DNA of 64,000 nucleotides from assembly GCA_963377175.1 (NCBI GenBank), contig CAUJNA010003046.1, positions 407,538-471,537 on the forward strand, read 5' to 3'. Both the position numbers and the translations under genes were made by a program. Every line of letters begins with the position of its first letter. The stretch's first letter is position 1. This DNA is from Effrenium voratum. Lineage: Eukaryota; Sar; Dinophyceae; Suessiales; Symbiodiniaceae. The notes beneath the pieces were generated by a model that saw nothing but the letters and a program-made list of their open reading frames with translations, was not told where the DNA came from and searched no databases. This document shows positions 11,845-22,500 of the stretch, in pieces.

Positions 11845-14800
11845 CTCATCCAGTGGCTTCAGGCCTTCCATGGCCTGGCGCAGGTCCGCCGGCAGAGGCG
11901 TGACCAGCTCCTGGCGCTGGACCGTGGCCATCCAGTGTGGTCCGGACGTGTCCGCTGCCCCCCTGCCTATGTCATACAAGTACTACATATCCAATCTAAA
12001 ATCCAATATGTGTGTGCGCGCGTGCGCGTCTGGCTTCCAATAGCCGTCTGGCATGCCGAACTCGCGGCCATGCTCCAGCCCAACCTAGCACTGTTGGAGT
12101 GGGTCGAGTCATGTCCAAGTTCATGTGCCATACAGCAGCCATTTAGTTGTGCCTAGCTTAGCGTCTGCCATATGCGGGTCCTGCACGTCTCCGAAGCCCG
12201 TGCTTGCAAGCTCCTTCTCCGTTGGCAGGTCCCGGAACCTCACTCATCACGTACCAAGCTGGCGATGCAATCGGACTTGAGTCTTGTCGCTCACAGATTG
12301 AAAGCAATCGTCTCCGCTTCTACTTTGAAAGTACTCCCAATGCTTCGTTTGCATGAGATCATGGTGGCAGCGGAAGCCATGTCTGCGAAGGCGTCATGCT
12401 AAAATACTTGCAAACCGAATGCAAAGGGCTAAATGAGAACTCTGCTGCACATAACATCCTGCAGGCTGATTCGCCGACACAAACGAACGAAGTGCACCCT
12501 CGCAGGCGGTCCACCCCACCCTCCCCTCATTCAGAGGTTGCCTAACCAGCGCTGGCGATAATTAAGAGGTTGGCCTGGCAAGCTGCCTGCTGGGCTGCCC
12601 TTGCAACTCTTTGAACACATGCGCCGCATGTCTCAGGTAACAGCTCACCTGGCCAATCTGACGATATCCGGAGAGGAAACATCCAACCACACCTGTCAGC
12701 AGGCAAACCCTCAATCAGTCAAACTGACTTCTATTGATTTCTAGATAGACGCCATGCACCTGTTTTCAGGAACGTATCCTGAAGACCCTGCCGGAACTGC
12801 ACACACCGCTAGGTGCAGGCCAGTTGGCGCCAGTCGGTAGGTGTGCAGAAAGTTGCGTGGGCACCAGGCCCTATCCGTGGTCAGCCTCTCCTCCGCATAT
12901 TTGGCGTCCTTAATCCAGTGCAGCTGTACAAAGCATACGAAGCATAGCCATGGTATCAACAACCTACGTTGAGGGTGCAAAACAGCCCACTTGGTCCTGA
13001 CGGCTTGGCTGCCAAGTTGAGCCACACACATTGCGCCTAAAGCGGCTACAGTGCAGGCATAGTGGCGGTAACGAGCGGGTGGCCAATCGAGAGCATGTGC
13101 ACTCCTCAGGTAGCGGATGGCATTCGCACATTTTGCTGACTTGAAGCTCCTCTGCGATCTCTCAGCTGGTCTTCAAAGCCTGAGAAAAACACACAAGCTA
13201 CAACGTGGATTGCGGATTGCCTCCTGGGCATGGTGAAGCAACAAGGGCACCGCAACCTTCGCAAGCATGAGTATGGCCAAAAGCACCAAGTCGGGAACTA
13301 GTCAACGGCCACAAAGTTTGCTGATCTGCTGGCGGCAAAACATTGCACAGTGCAGCCTGCAAGCACGAAGGCCACAAGACCAATGCATGTGTCAAAAGGT
13401 ACTTCACAGTCTCATGGCCCACTTCGTATCGTCAACTGTGTCGGCCGCCTACACAAACCGGAGGTGTTTCTGAATTTCCTCTGGCGTCGGATTTGGTGGG
13501 TGCGGCCCGTGTGGAGCTTGATCGCCACCAGGGAGTACCGCTCCCCGTCCGGGCCCTCCAGGTGCGACAGCGGGAACAGCTCCTCAAGTGCGACTGTGGG
13601 AGTGTTGTGCTGGGCGCTGGACATAAGCTTTCAGAACCAAATCTGCAAAGTTTCAGTATCAGTACTATATTTTTATGGTCAGCCCTCCCGTGATCTACCA
13701 TTTGCTTTTTGAAGTTCTTTGAACAAGCTCTAATGTATTGACAGTAGGCATGTTTAATGCCAGCGTGTCATGGTGCTTATGAGTTGTAGACTGATGTTGA
13801 AGATGCAGAGTCATGAAAGTGCATGTGCAAACCCCCTAACCGAACTTTGGTCTCTGCGGGCATTCCACTGCAAGTATTTTCTCGTGTTTTACGCCTGCAA
13901 AGTAAAACAGGCACACTGTTTTTGTTCATTCTTGTTTGACATGTGCAACAATGAAACAAAGTACATTTGACCCTTCCAAATGTCCAAAACCCCAAGAGGA
14001 AAACCAAACAACTGTAAAAAGAACACTGCGAAACTAAGACACAAACACAATCTCTAAGGGAACATCTTTGCCTTCAGCCCCCAAACTTTGTTTGGTTTTC
14101 TGCAGGTGTTTTTTTGATTCTTGGACCCAGTTTCGCAGCATAACGCAACTCAAAGTTGCTTGATCCCGCCGTCTAAGCATGAGGAGGACATACTAAACTT
14201 CAAAACAAAGAGGAGAATACACAAACTTGAGAAAACCAACTAAACAAGTCTGGGGCTAAACCCAAAGAGTCTCCCTTAGAGTGTTGTTTTGTTACTTTTG
14301 GCTTTCCCAGTGTTTGTTGTTCTTTGGCACTGTCCCTCCCAAAAACCAAACACCTCAAGGCTTTGTGTTTTCCTTCCGGCACGTGCAGAAAAACCAACAA
14401 ACAACGAGTTTATTGCACCGTCCCTCAACAAACAACCAAAAACCCAACAAGTGTTTTTGGGGTTTCCTCCAAAAAGGATGTTGAATAAGCACGTAGTAGA
14501 AGTCAAGCAGAATTCAGTAAGGTATGACATAATCGAATTAGAATGTAACTTGGAATTCAATCACTGTCATACATCATTGTAAGGCCCCGCGGGAGGACAT
14601 GCAGCATATTCTTCAGTGGGATCGGCATTCACAAGGGGCGATGAAGGAAACAACCCAAAACATCTTACAACGTCAGTGCGTGTTGAGTGGTTCGTGCATG
14701 GATGCAACGCGCCCTGCAGGCCAGGACAGCCTCTGACCATCATGGCCCCAGCTCCCAACTGGAAGAAAGAAGGATCCCATCCCCATGCAAATGAACCTTG

Positions 14801-16056
14801 CACCTCAAGAATGGGTCCCACCAAACAATAATAAATGCCTCTGAACATGATGGATCGCTTAGTTTCACATCGCTTTTTTCCTTAAAGCATTTTGCTACCT
14901 GAAGGGAGGGATCATCGTATATATGGTCATGCCTCACACTGGCAGCCTGTCACATCACTCATCTTGAAGCTTCCTTCAGAGAAGCACCCAAGAAACCGTC
15001 CGGACAAAACAAACAGCTGTTGGGGATCGCCTTTCAGGAGCCCTTTGGGCAGTTAGTCTTTCTTAGCTTCCAGTTCTCGCCCAGGTGCCGTGAAGGATGG
15101 CTTGCCGTTGGGCCCAACCGTGCAGTGAGTGGAGATGGTCCGCCGGGAGTTGGGCGCTTTGCGCTTCTCCACACCTGAGACGGCCCGTTTGGCTTAAAGC
15201 AAATCTGCACGGACATCGCACCAATGCGTCCTACATTTCGGAGAGCAAGCCGTAGCATTTCGGGAAATGTGCCCAAAGGCGGTCTATTGATTGATGTCTT
15301 TATGGACTAGCTTGATGGCTGCCCGTGTGGGCCAAGTGCCCCATTGCACCTCAAAGGTCTGGCGGACGAATCAAAGGGCACTTTAAAAGAGACCTGAAAG
15401 GGGAAGGGAAGTGTCCTTTGACTTGTTGGGCTGCAACTCCCCATCCCTTTGTGTAAGTGCATCCCCTCCACGCAACAGCACGAAGCGCCGCATCTTTTTC
15501 TCACTGCAAACTGAGCCTTCATTCGTCGAAGCTCTCACTCCTCTTCGGCACCGCCTTTTTGGAGACCTTCGGGTCTTCGGCATGAGGAAAACTCCGTCGC
15601 TTGAAGCACAGGTGATCCCAGGCCGCAAAGGAACTAGCGGTGCTTCCCTTTGGCAAGCTTTGAAACTAAAATCCATTCCAGGCTTCGTGTTCCATCTATT
15701 TGGATTCTTCCCTGCCTCCTTGATGACTCCCACGCCGATGGTGCGCCCATGGTCCCGGATGGCGAAGCGGCCCAGGGGCGGGTAGGAACTGAAGGTCTCC
15801 ACGCACACCAGCGCCCGCGGCCGCATCTTCACCGTGACCTCAGCTTCGGACAGGAAACCCTTGGTCCTTTGGTTTGAAGGTGAGCCAAGTTGAGAACATG
15901 GACAAAACAGGTGGTTGTTGCCAAATGGGGTTGTAAGAAAACCCCGTGACCTTTTAATTGACCCTCAACACCGTTATCGTTTTTCTTATCGTTTTGCAGG
16001 TAATCGGTGTTGGATCATAATTCTGTAGTAGTAGTAGTAGTAGTAGTAGTCGTAGT

Positions 16057-16089
<33 letters not shown>

Positions 16090-16478
16090 TGTAGTAGTAG
16101 TAGTAGTAGTAGTAGTAGTCGTAGTAGTCGTAGAAGTAGTACTAACTTCTTATAAAGCTCTTTACAAAGTTTCTTCTAAAGCTTCTTCTAAAGCTTCTTC
16201 TAAGCTTCTTATAAAGCTTCTTATAAAGCTTCTTACGAAGCTTCTTATAAAGCTTCTTCTAAAGCTTCTTCTAAAGCTTCTTCTTCAGCTCCTTATAAAG
16301 CTTCTTATAAACCTTCTTTTGAAGCTTCTTCATAAATCTCCCTATAAAGCTTCTTCTAAAGGTTCCTATAAAGTTGCTTATATAGCTTCTTATATATATA
16401 GGGAGCTTTAAAAGTTTAGAAGAAGCTTTATAATACTAGTATTAATACAAGTACTAGTACTAGTACTAGTACTAGTAC

Positions 16479-16540
<62 letters not shown>

Positions 16541-19500
16541 TTACTGGTGCTAGTACTAGTACTAATACTAGTCCTAGTAGTAGCTGGTGGCGGCGGGAAA
16601 ATTAATTTCCCCGGGCTTGACTTTTCAGACAAACTGCAGGTTGGAGTCCCCAAGAGTTAGGTTCCTTGAGCTGTTGTTGGCACTCGGTGTCTCTTTCAAA
16701 CCTAGGCTGCCCAGGGCTTGTCAAAATTGTCACCCTTCAAAGGATCCAGCTTCTGATTTTTACCAAATCAAGCTCCTGGTGCGAGCGCCTGGGAGTGGTG
16801 AGAAACGAACTTCAAATAGCCCGCTGGGCCACCCAGGAAAACCATGAGAAAGCCATGCGGGAATCACGGGGAAATCAATGGAAATCATGGAAACCATGAG
16901 AAACCTATAGAAAACTCTTGGAAAACCACGCAAGCCCCATAGAGGGGAGGCTTCAGAACTCGCTAAGGCCCATGCCACCTCCCCAGACCTTGCACTGGCA
17001 GGCTTGGCCTCGGCGTCCTTGCCCGTCTTACGGTCCACTCGGCTGAGGAGCTCCTCGAACTCACAAGGCACCTGGAAGCCGATTGGCGGTTGACCCCCAG
17101 CACTTCCTTCGATTGACATTTCCGTGGGTGTGACGGGGTTTGCAGGTATCGCCGCCCTGTATCGATTGTTTTGTCGCTGGTCTACTGGCCGCACTCTTTG
17201 AAGGATAGTGATGGATTCCTGTGGCCCCCTTCCCCAGCTACTGGCAAGCAGCACCTAGGGCTTCACGCTGCTGTGCATGCAAACTCCAGCCTCCAGATGC
17301 GTAAGTAGACCCTCCAAGCTAGACAAAAGGCATTTGCTCAAGTGAGCACCTACAATTTCTCCAAGGATTGCCCAAACTTTCACAAGATCTAGAAGACCAA
17401 CAGGTCAAGCCTTCTGGTCCTCAATGGGCCTCCCAAGAGGCCTCGTGAAACTGGGGGCTTCGGGCTGGATGCAGGCCACTCACAAAGGCACAGGCCACCT
17501 CTTGGCAAGGCAGAAGGGAACCAGCCATTTTCACAGGCCCTAAGTTTCAATCGCAGCGTCGAACGCAACCACCTTATTCTGATGCATAACCTCGATCTCG
17601 TCAGGCTGTTCCGTCGCAAAATAAAAAACATGTTTCGCTTTCCCGCTAAACATATGACGATGAGATTTGAACCACCCGAGATTGGCACCAAGGTCAGTGG
17701 AGCAACCCAAAGGGTGCCTTGTCAAATTCTGGATTTCTTGGGTTGGGAAAGACCGCGGACATTTGCTTGTTCTGGGACAGATGTATGTCACCTGTCCTTG
17801 CATGCATGGGGCAGCCGCACGCAATCCAAGGATGGTGGAATGCAACCAAGCTGAACTTGCAAACCTTCCCCGATTTTCCCCGGGCCTGGGTTGTGTGCAC
17901 GGCGATGGCGGGACAGTAGCCCGCACGGATCTGCCCGGGGTGCTCGAAAACCACCACCTGACCAAACGTAAGATGTTTGAGCTTCACTTGGGCATACCTC
18001 AGAGGCCCTTCCACGGCTGCATCTGAAGCCAAAAGGAAGAACTTGCACTCGTACCACAACTTGCCTGTTCCAGCAACGCACTCTAAAGATCTTGAGTCAA
18101 CGCACAAAGCTTCTCTTGGCACTTCGGCTGGTTACTGATCAGCTGGCTTCTTGTTCAAACAAACACGTCCACTCGCTCTTTGCGCGACACCTCTCTGTTT
18201 CCAGCAAAGTTGTCAACCAAAGGACATAGCTCTCCCGTGTTTGAATGTGTCAGCCTGGCCGTGCCTGTGCCAAGAAGGTCTCGGCATCGCTGGCAGGGTC
18301 CGTACTGCCGCTGATCACCATCCCTTTCCGCAGCTCTGACGCCTCCACTCCACCTCGAACGAGTTTGGCTTGTCGAGCTGGGAGGTTTGCAGCGAAAACG
18401 CCATCTCTCAGCAAATGCCGGGCAAGCCGTAAATACCCGTAAATCGGTGCACATCCGAATGCGATTGGCGCCTTCACAGAAAGACAGCTGCCACTTCTGG
18501 GACCCGATGAATCCACTACGGCCATCAGTTCGGGGAAACATACTGACCTACACAATCCAATGAAGGCCATCAAGCTGTACAAAGACAGGTCCATGAGCCT
18601 TGCCCAAAGGTGTCTGAAATAAACATGAAACAACAAATTACCGACCAGGAAAACACTGAATCCAAGCCAAGTCGCTAAGACTCACGCTCACCACCTCCCC
18701 TTCTCTGGCGTCTGAAGCCTTGACGCCTGCCTTGTGCACGGATTTAACTTCCGCAACAAGGCCGCCAGGCGCGAAAATGACCTTGATGCCGGGTCTGATG
18801 GTCCCGGTCTCTACGCGACCTATAACTACTGGTCCAGCCTCTGGCTGGTCATGCACTTTCAGCACTGGCAATCTCAGTGGCTTCTCCTTGGCTCGGAATT
18901 CGGAACGCCCGCAGGTTTGCAAAGAAGAATCCTTTCATCAGAGCATTCTCCCTTGCACAGGGGGCTCCATCCAACTATATGGAGGGTCAACGCTACAGCC
19001 AGTAAGCAGGTCAGCCCGCCCTAGCCCACCCCCACCCAAACGGCCACATATATGCCCTGTGCGCCTGGAGATCGGCCAAAGCCCACAAATCCAGATTTGC
19101 ACCCCCAATCGTTCCAGAGACAGCCTGCACGTGCACAACTCTTATCAGGCTTGTTGGCTTCTGCCGGGACTCGGCCGGCCGGTTCATCTCCCCCAGGGCG
19201 TCCAGGGATTCCAAGGCGGAGTGGCCGGCGTACCACGGCATCTCGGTGGACTTGGCGTTCAAATTTTGCCCCGAAAGGCCGGCTATGGGCACAACCGGCA
19301 CATCCTGCAAAGAAACATCCATGAACACGTGCGAGCTAGCTCTTCTTTAGTGGGCTTGTCTGAAAACAAGAAACCCCACAAAGGGTGGTTTTTTCTTTGG
19401 CTTCCCTTTGAAGCAACCAAGAAAAAACTATCTGACATACTACCCCCGGCCCCCAGTCAATACAGTGAGACATACTATAACCATTCCAAAATAGATCAAA

Positions 19501-22500
19501 CAATGTCAGTGCGGTGCGTCCCGCTACATTGGTTCAGTCCTTCAGCTTGTAGCCTACGTCCTTCAGGAAGGCTGGCACCGCCTTCTTTATCTCATCATAT
19601 CTGGACTGGCTGAACTGCACGGTGAAGTCATCCATTTTGGTGACCCACACTACGACGTTCCTGGGCCAAGCTGGGCAACCCGGACCCCTCTCGCACCACA
19701 GTTGTTTGAAAGCTTGTTCGCCCTGGTGACGCAGGATGACCAGAATGCTGCAAGCCGAGCAGCTTGATGCCCATGGTGAAACTATCCAGCGCCAACTCCT
19801 GAACATCTGCTTGAGGGCCCGATGCGTCCACCCCGCGTCTCTTGACTCAGAGGCCCCCCTCGGCCCATGGCCGGTCCGGTCCTTGACTCTGCCGCTCTCC
19901 GCGGCCAGCTCCCACTCCCCGGCCGCCGCCGACACCACCAGCACCGCCACGTCGGCCAGGGAGGCAGCGCTCAGGAACTTGGCCGCCAGGGCCTTCCGGC
20001 GAGGGGTGTGTGGGTGTCTGGGAGGTGGGGGGGGATGGGTGCAAAGAGCTGCTTATGAGATGCTTGCTCAAAGAAATGCTTGAGGAAGCCCGTGGAAACT
20101 AAGTAACTAAAAAACAAGGTACAGTAGCTGTGTGAATGAGATCTGGAAGAAGCCTTGACGAACATGTACCACGATGTGTGCAAGGGTGGGGTAACACAAG
20201 GCATGTGTCACCATATATCAACCCTGTACCAAGGCAATCATCGTGAATACTATGGGTTGATGCTCTGCAAGAGATGTCACAACATGACCAGGAAATGGAA
20301 AATTAGTATGACACCACAGCAAGACAATGGGTTTCATGTTTCATCTTCTTGACCAGCGGCGCAAACAAACATCCTGCTTAATCAAACATGGCAAGCCATC
20401 CTGGCGACATTCGGTGTTTCTCTCCCGCTTGTTCCAGTAAACAGGTGCGGTGCCGCAGGTCGGCGCCTGCGGCATGTCACGTAATTCTCTATACTATGTT
20501 GCCACTGTACAGGGATGCCACAAGCACTCACCAACCAGGGTTCCCATCATGGGACACCACATGTTGACCTTCCCTGTCACCGCGGGAACAAAACCAAACA
20601 GTCTTGCACCGGCTGTAGTTTTGAAACTGGTTGCGCAAGTTCCGAAGAGAGCGGCTATCGCCGCGCCTTTTGCCACCCGCCTACATGGAACACGCACCCC
20701 CCCTCTCCAACGGCCCTGAAACGTCTCCCATCCCCACTTGCCCGTCCATAGGGAAATTGGAAATTGATTGGGCTGGCCATCGGGTAATCCCCGCCTCCCG
20801 GCCAGGCGTGTCGAAGGCGGAATAGCTGCAACTCTCGGACTGAAAGCTCTGGAGGCCCGGCACCAGCGTGGACCCCAGCTCTCCTGGGCACGCGCTTCCC
20901 ATGCCGGGAACCAGCTGGCACCAATGCAAGCAAAAGGAAGGATACGCTGAACACCAACCTTGATAATTCAAAATTCAGGCTCCGTCACTCCTAAGTGGCA
21001 AACTTGGTTTCTTGATTGTTGGATGTAACAATCAGCTGCAAACTATAGCGGCAAACGGGTTGGGCACGAATGCGTTCGCGTTCGGAAATGATGATCACCC
21101 CGCGGCGGCCTCCGGGCCTACTAGGAGAAAACGCATCACCAATGTCCAGCAGTGAAAAAAGAAAGACAGCATTGAGACAACTCCCTTGAAGTTGTTGACA
21201 AGTTGAGTGTCCGGGCAGCCTGCTGTCAGCTGAACTGAGAACAACGCAATGGGCAGGCTGATGCCGTTCATCATTTGCTTGCCCGTGGTTTGGAACTTGC
21301 AGCAGGCTGGCAGAAACAACGCATGCTCCAGGCACTGGACACGCACCATCATGCCTTGCATGCGTCACGTGCTGGGAAGTTCCGTCCAAAGCAAAGTTGC
21401 CCCGCTCTGTACAAGCCCGTCAGCAGCCAAGCCTAGGCCAAGACGCTTTCTTCTCGCAAACGGTCCAGCATCCAGCCATGGCGGTAAGCTGGTCGACCCA
21501 GCTCCCAGGCCAGATCCTGTTGCTACCCAAATGGCCCAAATGTCATGGACACTTTTGCACGGCGAATGCCATCCAAGAACTTTTCCGGCTCACATTCAGT
21601 GCCTTCAATCTGCCACGAATCTGCTCCCCACTTTCCCGCCTGGCACTGGCTGTGCTCTTCCGCCTTGAAGGCGCCCTGCAGGTCGCACAGCTTCGCCAGC
21701 GCCGTGGTCTTGCCGCAGCCCTCAGGGCCCAGCAGGGCCACGCTGACCTCTCGCAGGCGCCCTTCGAGCTTGAAGCTACGTGGCAAGTGGATACAGAACC
21801 AAGGGAACAAACATAGGCATCAGCTACCTGGACCCTCCCGACATGCCCAAGACCAATGTTTGCCCACTCGAAATGGCCAAGCCGTTCGCCCGACTGCTTG
21901 CTCTTGAATCCGCCTGCCTGCCGCTTGGCCATGGCTCCCAAGCAGTGGGATTGAGCCAAAACTCCACGGCCAACGGTTGGCAAACGTGCCGGTGCCCTAT
22001 CCGCGTCCTGCGCTGAAGAGACATATCTTACGGCGCGGCAACCTGGGCAACCTGGGGGTGGCTGCACGCTTCGTGACTGAAACGAAGCACGCAGTGCGGT
22101 GCTTGACAATCTAATGCAGCCAGTCCCTTTGGAGAATGCACTGCGCCTACCACCGCCTGTCAATGGAATGCGCAAAGGCTGATACTCAAGACTCAGAGTT
22201 TGCAAGCGTCTTTCTAAACCGTGGAAGGCGCAGCTTGTCTCTGGGGCAGCTGGAACCCCTTGCCGAAAGCCTGATCATCCGCATTTTTCTTCGAACGCAA
22301 AACTGGTTGGGGCTTGACTCGACTTGAGGTCAAAGCCGAGCTGCCATACAAAGCATATTCCAGAAAGGTTAGAGCTTACAGCTGTCTTTGTACATGACCT
22401 TGCTACTTGCCAATGGAAACCGTTTGATTTGCGGTGGCACAGAAAAAGCCTACGAGCATGCAAGTTGGCTAGATTTGGTCGAGCATACTTGTCCTTGTGG

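Noticed and set aside
15053..15174. EF-1alpha/EFL C-terminal exon ending at TAA 15053
   Set aside because: I first read this as the GTPase tail. The sequence [13 protein letters not shown] continues the pseudouridine synthase in exact phase, and the GTPase has its own last exon (15519-15566, TGA).
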